From the NCBI RefSeq assembly GCF_900105755.1, contig NZ_FNTQ01000001.1:7874001-7938000 (forward strand): 64,000 nucleotides of DNA, written 5' to 3'. The DNA comes from Streptomyces sp. Ag109_O5-10. GTDB lineage: Bacteria > Actinomycetota > Actinomycetes > Streptomycetales > Streptomycetaceae. Position numbers and translations under genes: made by a program. Within the stretch, counting starts at the first letter, position 1, and each line of letters opens with the position of its first letter. The notes beneath the pieces are model-generated. The model saw only the letters and a list, made by a program, of their open reading frames with translations, ran no database searches and was not told where the DNA came from. Positions 7,211 through 13,747 of this stretch are shown here, one piece after another.

Positions 7211-9082
7211 GTGACGTCAACCCTGCTCGTACCAGCGGCATCCGGAGAGCGAACCGGCCACATGGTGATCTGCGGCGACGACGGCCTCGCGCACCGGCTT
7301 GCCGTCGAACTGGACGCCGTGTGCGGCGAGATCGTCACCGTGGTCCTGCCGTCCGCCGACGACGAGCACGGTGCCCGGGTCGCCGCCCTGCACCATGATC
7401 CGACGTCCGCCGTCCAGCTGCACATCTCGGCCCGCCCCGACGAGGCCACCCTGCGCGCGGCCGGCGTGGCACGGGCCGCCGCGCTCGCCCTGACCTACCG
7501 CGACGACCAGGCCAACGTCACCGCGGCCCTGGTGGCCCGCGCGGTCAACCCCTCCGTACGGCTGGTCGTGCGGATGTTCAACCGGGAGCGGGGCAGCCAT
7601 CTGGAGCGGCTCCTGGACCGGGCGGCGGGCCTGTGCGAAGCCCCCGCACCGGACACCTCCACCACCGTGCTCTCCGACGCCGACACCGCCGTACCGGAAC
7701 TGGTCGCGGCGGCCGCCGTGGGCCACGGCCACACCCTCCAGGTCGAGGGCAAGGTCTTCCGCGGTGTCGTACGGCCGGCGGGCACCCCGACGCACGCCAC
7801 CGACCTCGCCACCCTCGCCGTGCTCTCCGGCGCCCACCAGGACGACCCGGCCAGCCAGGACAGCGCCGAGACGGCCGGCGAGGACGGCACCCTGCTGCTG
7901 CCGGACGACCGGACGGCGTACCACCGGCAGTTCACGCACGGGCGGCTCATGCTGGAGGAGGTCGTCCACCTCGACACCGCCGAACCGGCCCGCCGCGCCC
8001 GGCGGTTCCGGCCGGTGCGCTGGCTGCGGGCCCGGTTCGCCCACCTGCCGTGGCGGGTCTTCCGCTCCCGGCAACTGGCCGCCGTCTACGGCTCGCTGGC
8101 CGCCGTGGTGGTCGCCCTGTCCACCGCCACCGCGCTGTTCGCGGACGAGCGTCCCTGGTGGAAGAACTTCTATCTGCCCCTGCTCGACATCTTCACGATG
8201 GGCGATCCGGCGACCGAGGAGTCGCCCGCCCGCCGCATACTCCAGCTCCTGGCCGGCTTCGTCGGGCTCGCCGTGCTGCCGCTCGTGGTCGCGGCCACCA
8301 TGAACGCCACCGAGGCGTTCCGCACCGCCTCGGTCAACCATCCGCCCGATGACGACGTCAGTGGCCACATCGTCCTCGTCGGGCTCGGGATGGTCGGCAC
8401 CCGGGTGCTGGACCGGTTGCGCACCACCGGCCACGAGGTCGTGGCCATCGAGCGGGACCCGCGCGCCCGGGGCGTCGCCCTCGCCAGGGAACTCGGCGTC
8501 CCACTGGTCCTGGAGGACGCCACCGTCCCCGGCGTCCTCGAACTCGCCCGGGTCCGGCAGTGCGGCTCGCTGCTCGTCCTGACCCGCGACGACGGCCAGA
8601 ACCTCGACATCGTGATGACCGTCCGGGAGGCCAACCCCGCGGTGCGGGTGGTCACCCGGCTGTACGACGACGCCTTCGCCGCGACCGTCCAGCGCACGCT
8701 GAGAGCGTCCTACCCGGACGCCCTCACCCGGAGCAGAAGCGTTTCGGCGCTGGCCGCGCCGTCGTTCGCCGCCGCGATGATGGGCCGCCATGTGCTGGGG
8801 GTGATGCCCGTGGAGCGCGGGTCGCTGCTGTTCACCTGCGTGGACGTGGCCGGGCACCCCGAGCTGGAGGGGCGTTCGGTGCACCAGGCGTTCCGGCGCC
8901 GGGAGTGGCGGGTGCTGGCGGTGGGGCCGGCCGGCGGGGGCGCCCCGGGGCAGCCCGCCTTCGACTGGCGGCCGGCGCAGGGGCGGGTGCTGGCGGTGGG
9001 GGACCGGGTGGTGATGGCCACCACGCGGCGCGGGCTCGATGTGCTGATGACGGGGGCTGCTAGTCCAGGCCCGACGCCCTGA
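7211..9082 (+). CDS. RCK-transmembrane-RCK protein (TrkA/CASTOR-like K+ channel regulator)
   Basis: 623 aa. An N-terminal Rossmann/TrkA-N-like domain (MVICGDDGLAHRLAVEL onward, to about 190) is followed by a linker, two hydrophobic helices at about 292-312 and 345-370, and a second, canonical TrkA-N domain starting VGLGMVGTRVLDRL (about 391-396 for the dinucleotide loop) with its TrkA-C tail. Between the two helices, where a K+ channel has TVGYGD, the sequence is DIFTMGDPATEE (T329-M330-G331-D332). The fold therefore resembles the two-TM channels with paired RCK domains, but the filter is degenerate, so it may carry another ion or only regulate a transporter. Start GTG 7211 has only a weak Shine-Dalgarno sequence. 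It follows orphan kdpD by 135 bp and may be co-transcribed. Confidence 0.75.
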   Translation: MTSTLLVPAASGERTGHMVICGDDGLAHRLAVELDAVCGEIVTVVLPSADDEHGARVAALHHDPTSAVQLHISARPDEATLRAAGVARAAALALTYRDDQANVTAALVARAVNPSVRLVVRMFNRERGSHLERLLDRAAGLCEAPAPDTSTTVLSDADTAVPELVAAAAVGHGHTLQVEGKVFRGVVRPAGTPTHATDLATLAVLSGAHQDDPASQDSAETAGEDGTLLLPDDRTAYHRQFTHGRLMLEEVVHLDTAEPARRARRFRPVRWLRARFAHLPWRVFRSRQLAAVYGSLAAVVVALSTATALFADERPWWKNFYLPLLDIFTMGDPATEESPARRILQLLAGFVGLAVLPLVVAATMNATEAFRTASVNHPPDDDVSGHIVLVGLGMVGTRVLDRLRTTGHEVVAIERDPRARGVALARELGVPLVLEDATVPGVLELARVRQCGSLLVLTRDDGQNLDIVMTVREANPAVRVVTRLYDDAFAATVQRTLRASYPDALTRSRSVSALAAPSFAAAMMGRHVLGVMPVERGSLLFTCVDVAGHPELEGRSVHQAFRRREWRVLAVGPAGGGAPGQPAFDWRPAQGRVLAVGDRVVMATTRRGLDVLMTGAASPGPTP

Positions 9083-9560
9083 AGACGCCCCGCGCGTTCT
9101 CGCGCTCGACCTGTTCGCCGAGGCGGGTCAGGGCGGTCGAGCCGCAGAGCAGGGTGCCGGCCGCCGCGGCCCTGCGGGCGCCCGCGTCGACGCGCAGCCA
9201 CAGGTCGGGGTTGTCGACGAGGACCTGGGGGTCGATCTCCAGCCGGTCGCCGAAGGCGTCACGGAGCAGCAGGCGGGGCGAGATGCCGTCGAGACGGCGG
9301 ACCGAGACCAGGCGGTCGGTGCGGACCCTGCGGGTGCGCAGCAGCCGGCGTGAGGTGAGCCAGCCGTCGCCGGCGCGGACCCTGGCGGGGCAGAGGGCGG
9401 CGAAGAGGAGCAGGGCGAGGGTGGTCCAGAGGGTGCCGCGCCACCAGGTGAACGTCCCTGATTCCCAGTCGATCAGGAGGAGCAGGGCGAGGAGGGCGCC
9501 TGCGCAACGGGCCGATGCGTAGACGTCTTTGGACCAGCGGGGGTCCTCGGAGGGCTGCAT
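9060..9560 (-). CDS. PH-like domain membrane protein
   Basis: 166 aa if it starts at ATG 9560 (MQPSEDPRW); an in-frame ATG at 9608 would overlap the upstream GTCA pair. Two TM helices at about 20-55 (GALLALLLLIDW, TLWTTLALLLFAAL) lead into a basic soluble part (TSRRLLRTRRVRTDRLVSV, then RDAFGDRLEIDPQVL) that looks like the PH-like fold of actinobacterial conserved membrane proteins. Function is unknown. Its 3' end overlaps the RCK gene tail-to-tail by 23 bp. A GTCAGA/GTCAAG pair 11 bp apart sits just upstream, which may place it in the island's regulon. Confidence 0.65.
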   Translation of the reverse strand: MQPSEDPRWSKDVYASARCAGALLALLLLIDWESGTFTWWRGTLWTTLALLLFAALCPARVRAGDGWLTSRRLLRTRRVRTDRLVSVRRLDGISPRLLLRDAFGDRLEIDPQVLVDNPDLWLRVDAGARRAAAAGTLLCGSTALTRLGEQVERENARGVFRASGLD

Positions 9561-9611
9561 GGGGCGACGGTAGGGAGCGGCGGTGCGCGGCGTCAGCAGG
9601 CGGGGCATGTC

Positions 9612-9628
9612 CTTGACGGGACTCTGAC
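9612..9628 (-). promoter_or_regulatory. GTCA half-operator (one pair) on the minus strand
   Basis: Reading the minus strand, GTCAGA starts at 9628 and GTCAAG at 9617, 11 bp apart. The 16 bases GTCAGAGTCCCGTCAA are identical to the first pair of the kdp operon operator (11781-11796). No second pair follows at +21 and +32. It is 52 bp before the preferred start of the PH-like gene. Confidence 0.5.
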
Positions 9629-9657
9629 GGTTGTGGGTCCGTGCGGGCCGGTGGGGG

Positions 9658-9693
9658 CTTGTCGCGCAGTTCCCCGCGCCCCTTTCAGGGGCG
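9658..9693 (-). repeat. REP-like dispersed intergenic element
   Basis: GTCGCGCAGTTCCCCGCGCC followed by CCTTTCAGGGGCG is a copy of the dispersed Streptomyces element (reverse orientation of AGGGGCGCGGGGAACTGCGC). It ends six bases before a GTCA operator. Its CGCCCC/GGGGCG arms can form a short hairpin. Confidence 0.65.
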
Positions 9694-9698
9694 TTGCC

Positions 9699-9747
9699 GT
9701 CAAGGGCGCGTCAAAGTCGCCGTCTCCCGCGCGAAGAACGCGCAAGG
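9699..9747 (+). promoter_or_regulatory. Four-repeat GTCA operator before kimA-1
   Basis: GTCAAG (9699) and GTCAAA (9710) are a strong pair 11 bp apart. At the predicted offsets of 21 and 11 bp lie the weak units GCGAAG (9731) and GCAAGG (9742). It is 100 bp before the ATG of the KimA-like transporter, a spacing like that at the kdp operon. Confidence 0.5.
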
Positions 9748-9846
9748 GAGTGCCGGAGCCGGTCGGGGCGGGACAGAACCTGGTCGCATCGCGCGCGGTA
9801 CTCCCGCGCGCGAGACGTGTGTCCCGTTCGTTAAGGAGCCCCGCCC

Positions 9847-11688
9847 ATGTCCGTACTGACCGCCGAGCCGGGGGCCGTGCCCGCCGGTGAGGAGCCGCCC
9901 GATACCGGGGAACGGCACCGCCTCACCGCCGTGACCGGCCTCGCCGCGCTGTCGCTGGACGCGATGGCGTCGGTGGCGTACGGGCCGGAGGCCATCGTGC
10001 TGGTGCTGGCGGCCGCCGGTGCGCACGGGCTCGGCTTCACGCTGCCGGTCACGCTCGCGATCGCGGCCCTGCTGGCGGTGCTCGTCGCCTCGTACCGGCA
10101 GGTCATCGCGGCCTTCCCGGACGGTGGCGGATCCTACGCCGTGGCCCGCACCCACCTCGGGGCGCGCACCAGTCTGGTCGCCGCCACCTCCCTGGTGCTC
10201 GACTACGTGCTGAACGTCGCCGTCGCCGTCACCGCCGGGGTCGCCGCCCTCACCTCGGCCTTCCCGGCGCTGTACCCGCACCGGCTGGTGCTGTGCCTGG
10301 CCGTGCTGGTGCTGGTCACCGGGGTGAACCTGCGGGGCGTCGTGGAGTCGGCGAAGGCGTTCATCGTGCCGACGGCGGTGTTCGTCGGGTCGGTCTTCGT
10401 GCTGATCGTGGCGGGGCTCCTCCGGTCCGCGCCGGCCAGTACGGTCACCGCCGCCGGACATGCCTCCGCGCTCGCCGACAACGCCTCCAGCGTGGGCGCC
10501 CTGCTCCTGCTGAAAGCTTTCGCCTCCGGTTGTGCCGCCCTCACCGGCGTCGAGGCCATCGCCAACGCCGTGCCCTCCTTCCGGGTGCCCCGCGTCAGGC
10601 GCGCCCAGCACGCCGAGGTCGCCCTGGGCGCGGTGCTGGGCGCGATGCTGGTCGGGCTCTCGGTGCTGATCGCCCGGTTCCATCTGCAGCCGGTCGCGGG
10701 CGTGACCGTCCTGGCCCAGCTCGCCGACGCCTCGCTCGGCCACAACTGGGGTTTCTACGTCATCCAGTTCGCCACGATGATCCTGCTGGCGCTGTCCGCG
10801 AACACGAGCTTCGGCGGGCTGCCCGTACTGCTGAAGCTGCTCGCCCGGGACAACTACCTGCCGCACGTCTTCGCGCTCAAGGCCGACCGGCAGGTGCACC
10901 GGCACGGTGTGCTCGCCCTGGCCGTGGTGTCGGCCGCGCTGCTGGTCTTCTCCGGCGGTGACACCAACACGCTGGTGCCGATGTTCGCCATCGGGGTCTT
11001 CGTCGGCTTCACCGTCGCCCAGGTCGGGATGGTGCGGCACTGGCGGCTGGAGCGGGGGACCGGTTGGCGCGGGAAGGCGCTGCTGAACGGGTTCGGGGCG
11101 GTCCTGACGGGCGTGGCGACCGTCGTCGTGACCGCGAGCAAGTTCACCGCGGGCGCCTGGCTCGTCGTGGTCATGCTGCCGCTGCTCGTCGGTGCCTTCG
11201 TCACCGTGCACCGTGCCTACGGGCGGATCGGGGAACGGCTCGGGCTCGGGCGGATCCCCGCCCCGCCGCACCGGGAGCGGTCGGTCGTGATCGTGCCGGT
11301 GTCGTCGCTGTCCCGGCTCACCTCCCAGGCGCTCTCCGCGGCCGCCTCCCTGGGCGACGAGGTGCGGGCCGTGACCGTCTGCCATCCCGACCCCGAGGAC
11401 CGGGCCCAGCTGCACGCCCTGGAGCGCGCCTGGGCCGCCTGGGACCCCGGGGTGCCGCTGGTCCGGCTGAGCTGCGAGCGGCGCACCCTGGGCCGTCCCG
11501 TCGCCGCCTACGTCCGTGAGGTGACCGCGGCCGAGCCTGCCACCCAGGTGACCGTGCTGATCCCGGAGACCGAGCCGGAGCGGCTCTGGCAGCGGCTGCT
11601 GCAGAACCAGCGCGGTGCCGTCGTCGCGCATGCCGTGCGCAAGGAGACCGACGCGGTGATCTGCCGGCTGCGGTTCCGGCTGTCCTGA
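9847..11688 (+). CDS. KimA-like K+/H+ symporter (APC superfamily), copy 1
   Basis: 613 aa, ATG 9847 behind AAGGAG. About twelve TM helices occupy residues 25-450. The segment SLDAMASVAYGPEAIV, then AFPDGGGSYAVAR, LDYVLNVAVAV, ASGCAALTGVEAIANAVP and ANTSFGGLPVLLKLLARD match the KimA (YdaO) branch of the APC superfamily, whose Bacillus member is a high-affinity K+/H+ symporter. A soluble C-terminal region of about 150 residues (VVIVPVSSLSRLTSQALSAA onward) resembles a USP/ligand-binding domain, the place where c-di-AMP acts in Bacillus KimA. Older annotation would say amino acid permease. The K+ assignment rests on the family motifs and on the neighbourhood. The paralogue at 22542 is clearly related along its whole length. 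Confidence 0.85.
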   Translation: MSVLTAEPGAVPAGEEPPDTGERHRLTAVTGLAALSLDAMASVAYGPEAIVLVLAAAGAHGLGFTLPVTLAIAALLAVLVASYRQVIAAFPDGGGSYAVARTHLGARTSLVAATSLVLDYVLNVAVAVTAGVAALTSAFPALYPHRLVLCLAVLVLVTGVNLRGVVESAKAFIVPTAVFVGSVFVLIVAGLLRSAPASTVTAAGHASALADNASSVGALLLLKAFASGCAALTGVEAIANAVPSFRVPRVRRAQHAEVALGAVLGAMLVGLSVLIARFHLQPVAGVTVLAQLADASLGHNWGFYVIQFATMILLALSANTSFGGLPVLLKLLARDNYLPHVFALKADRQVHRHGVLALAVVSAALLVFSGGDTNTLVPMFAIGVFVGFTVAQVGMVRHWRLERGTGWRGKALLNGFGAVLTGVATVVVTASKFTAGAWLVVVMLPLLVGAFVTVHRAYGRIGERLGLGRIPAPPHRERSVVIVPVSSLSRLTSQALSAAASLGDEVRAVTVCHPDPEDRAQLHALERAWAAWDPGVPLVRLSCERRTLGRPVAAYVREVTAAEPATQVTVLIPETEPERLWQRLLQNQRGAVVAHAVRKETDAVICRLRFRLS

Positions 11689-11715
11689 TCCGCTCGGTGC
11701 GCCTGAGGCCGGCGT

Positions 11716-11733
11716 TCCCCCAGTTCAGGGGGG
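11716..11733. terminator. Hairpin after kimA-1
   Basis: CCCCC-AGTTCA-GGGGG forms a small stem-loop 30 bp after the kimA-1 stop. It is nested within a wider GAGGCCG/CGGCCTC pairing (about 11704-11755). No T run follows. A terminator ahead of the kdp promoter is plausible. Confidence 0.4.
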
Positions 11734-11780
11734 TTCGGCCGCCGAACGGCGGCCTCCGGTCGCAGGTCGGTCGCGGCCGC

Positions 11781-11829
11781 GTCAGAGTCCCGTCAAAGGC
11801 GTGAACACCGCCGTAAGGGACCCGTCAAC
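11781..11829 (+). promoter_or_regulatory. Four-repeat GTCA operator of the kdp operon
   Basis: GTCAGA (11781), GTCAAA (11792), GTAAGG (11813) and GTCAAC (11824) give the 11/21/11 pattern. A TCTAAC-like -10 element lies at 11862-11867, about 38 bp after the last repeat begins. The first ORF of the operon starts at 11906. This is the obvious place for KdpE to act, but no KdpE binding data are assumed. Confidence 0.7.
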
Positions 11830-11905
11830 GGCGGCCGAAACCGGCCAGAAAGACGCTTTCCTCTAACAGTCCAAGTCCGTTCCACACCTCATCCAGGAGT
11901 TCACG

Positions 11906-11989
11906 ATGGCCGATCTGGCCTTCGTCGTCACCGTGCTCGCGGGTTTCGCGCTGGTGGCACTCGTCGCCAAGGGGGTGACCAAGCTGTGA
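11906..11989 (+). CDS. 27-aa single-TM peptide upstream of kdpF
   Basis: ATG 11906 with AGGAG six bases upstream opens a 27-codon ORF beginning MADLAFVVTVLAGFALV and ending LVAKGVTKL. One hydrophobic helix spans nearly the whole peptide, with a basic C-terminus, so it should insert in the membrane. Its TGA overlaps the GTG of kdpF by four bases (GTGA), giving translational coupling. It resembles KdpF in size and character but is a separate ORF; it may be a duplicated KdpF or a second small subunit. It is the first gene of the kdp operon behind the GTCA operator. Gene finders with a length cut-off will miss it. Confidence 0.75.
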   Translation: MADLAFVVTVLAGFALVALVAKGVTKL

Positions 11990-12075
11990 CCGCCGAGAAC
12001 ATCGTCGGCCTCGTCGTGGCCGTCGCCCTGCTGGGCTATCTCGTCCTCGCCCTGATCTTCCCGGAGAGGTTCTGA
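11986..12075 (+). CDS. kdpF: KdpF, small subunit of the K+-transporting ATPase
   Basis: 29 aa from GTG 11986: starts MTAENIVGLVVAVALLGYL and ends LALIFPERF. The single TM helix and the closing aromatic/charged F-P-E-R-F motif are typical of KdpF, which stabilises the KdpABC complex at the lipid interface. It overlaps the preceding 27-aa ORF by four bases and lies seven bases before kdpA. Confidence 0.9.
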   Translation: MTAENIVGLVVAVALLGYLVLALIFPERF

Positions 12076-12082
12076 GACACCC

Positions 12083-13747
12083 ATGGGTCCCGTAACCGCC
12101 GCCGTGCTCCAGCTCGTCGCGCTCATAGGCGCGCTGGCGCTGTGCTACATCCCCTTCGGCAACTACATGGCCAAGGTCTACACCTCCGACAAGCACTGGC
12201 GGGTCGAGAAGTGGATCTACAAGGGGATCGGCGCCAACCCCGACACCGAGATGCGCTGGCCCGCCTACCTGCGCGGGGTCCTCGCCTTCTCCCTCATCGG
12301 CGTCCTCTTCCTCTACCTGCTCCAGCGGATTCAGGGCATCCTGCCCGGCTCGCTGAACTTCTCCTCGGTCAACCCGGCGCAGTCGTTCAACACGGCCGTC
12401 TCCTTCGTGACCAACACGAACTGGCAGTCGTACTACGGCGAGCAGACCATGGGTCACGTCGTGCAGACCGCCGGCCTCGCCGTCCAGAACTTCGTCTCCG
12501 CGGCCGTCGGTATCGCCGTCGCCGTGGCGCTGGTGCGCGGGTTCGCGCGCTCGCGCACCGGTGAGATCGGCAACTTCTGGGCCGACCTGGTGCGCGGCAC
12601 GATCCGCATCCTGGTCCCGTTCGCCGCGATCGCCGCCGTCGTCCTGGTCGCCTGCGGCGCCATCCAGAACTTCTCGGGCATCCACGAGGTCGGGCAGTTC
12701 ATGGGCGGCTCGCAGCAGTGGAACGGCGGGGCCGTGGCCTCCCAGGAGGCCATCAAGGAGCTGGGCACCAATGGCGGCGGTTACTTCAACGCCAACTCCG
12801 CGCACCCCTTCGAGAACCCGACGCCCTTCACCAACCTCTTCGAGATCTTCCTGCTCCTGCTGATCCCGTTCGCGCTGACCCGCACCTTCGGTGTGATGGT
12901 CGGCTCGGTGAAGCAGGGCTACGCGATCCTCGCCACGATGTTCACGATCTGGCTGGGCTTCGTCGCCCTGATGATGTGGACCGAGTTCGCGCACCACGGC
13001 GCGGCGCTCCAGGCCGCGGGCGGGGCGTACGAGGGCAAGGAGGTCCGCTTCGGGGTCGGCTCCTCGTCGATCTTCGCGGTGTCGACCACGCTCACCTCGA
13101 CGGGTGCGGTGGACTCCTTCCACTCCTCCTTCACCGGCCTCGGCGGCGGCATCACCTTGCTCGGCATGATGCTGGGCGAGATCGCGCCCGGCGGCACCGG
13201 CTCCGGCCTCTACGGCATCCTGATCATGGCGATCATCGCGGTGTTCATCGCCGGCCTGATGGTCGGCCGTACGCCCGAGTACCTGGGCAAGAAGATCGGT
13301 GCCCGCGAGATCAAGCTGTCGGCGATCTACATCCTGATCACGCCTGCGCTCGCGCTCGTCTTCACCGCGGCCTCGATGGCCCTGCCGACCCCGCCGCACT
13401 CCATGCTCAACCCGGGCGCGCACGGGTTCTCCGAGGTGCTGTACGCCTTCACCTCGGCGGCCAACAACAACGGCTCGGCCTTCGCCGGCCTGAACGCGAA
13501 CACCGACTGGTACAACACCATGACCGGACTCGCGATGCTGTTCGGCCGCTTCCTGCCCATGGTGTTCGTGCTGGCGCTGGCCGGCTCGCTCGCCGAGCAG
13601 AAGCCCGTCCCGGTCACGGCCGGCACCCTGCGCACCGAGAAGCCGCTCTTCACCGGCCTGCTCGTCGGCGCGATCCTGATCATCACCGGTCTGACCTACT
13701 TCCCGGCCCTCGCGCTGGGCCCGCTCGCCGAGGGGCTGGCGTCATGA
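12083..13747 (+). CDS. kdpA: Potassium-transporting ATPase, KdpA subunit
   Basis: 554 aa, ATG 12083, normal length. KdpA is the K+-selective, channel-like subunit of the KdpFABC P-type ATPase. The conserved pore-lining segments are present: FVTNTNWQSYYGE in the first selectivity-filter repeat, ELGTNGGGYFNANSAHPF in the second, and FTSAANNNGSAFAGLNAN further on. About ten TM helices. Its TGA overlaps the kdpB ATG (ATGA at 13744-13747). No substitutions stand out in the filter motifs. Confidence 0.97.
   Translation: MGPVTAAVLQLVALIGALALCYIPFGNYMAKVYTSDKHWRVEKWIYKGIGANPDTEMRWPAYLRGVLAFSLIGVLFLYLLQRIQGILPGSLNFSSVNPAQSFNTAVSFVTNTNWQSYYGEQTMGHVVQTAGLAVQNFVSAAVGIAVAVALVRGFARSRTGEIGNFWADLVRGTIRILVPFAAIAAVVLVACGAIQNFSGIHEVGQFMGGSQQWNGGAVASQEAIKELGTNGGGYFNANSAHPFENPTPFTNLFEIFLLLLIPFALTRTFGVMVGSVKQGYAILATMFTIWLGFVALMMWTEFAHHGAALQAAGGAYEGKEVRFGVGSSSIFAVSTTLTSTGAVDSFHSSFTGLGGGITLLGMMLGEIAPGGTGSGLYGILIMAIIAVFIAGLMVGRTPEYLGKKIGAREIKLSAIYILITPALALVFTAASMALPTPPHSMLNPGAHGFSEVLYAFTSAANNNGSAFAGLNANTDWYNTMTGLAMLFGRFLPMVFVLALAGSLAEQKPVPVTAGTLRTEKPLFTGLLVGAILIITGLTYFPALALGPLAEGLAS

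Noticed and set aside
9699..9747. PhoP (PHO box) or GlnR site
   Set aside because: The half-sites are GTCAAG-type; PhoP boxes are GTTCACC-like and GlnR sites GTNAC-N6-GAAAC.
9847..11688. Generic amino acid permease
   Set aside because: SSVAYGPEAIV-type and PDGGGSYAVAR motifs with a soluble C-terminal domain fit KimA better, and all neighbours are K+ genes.
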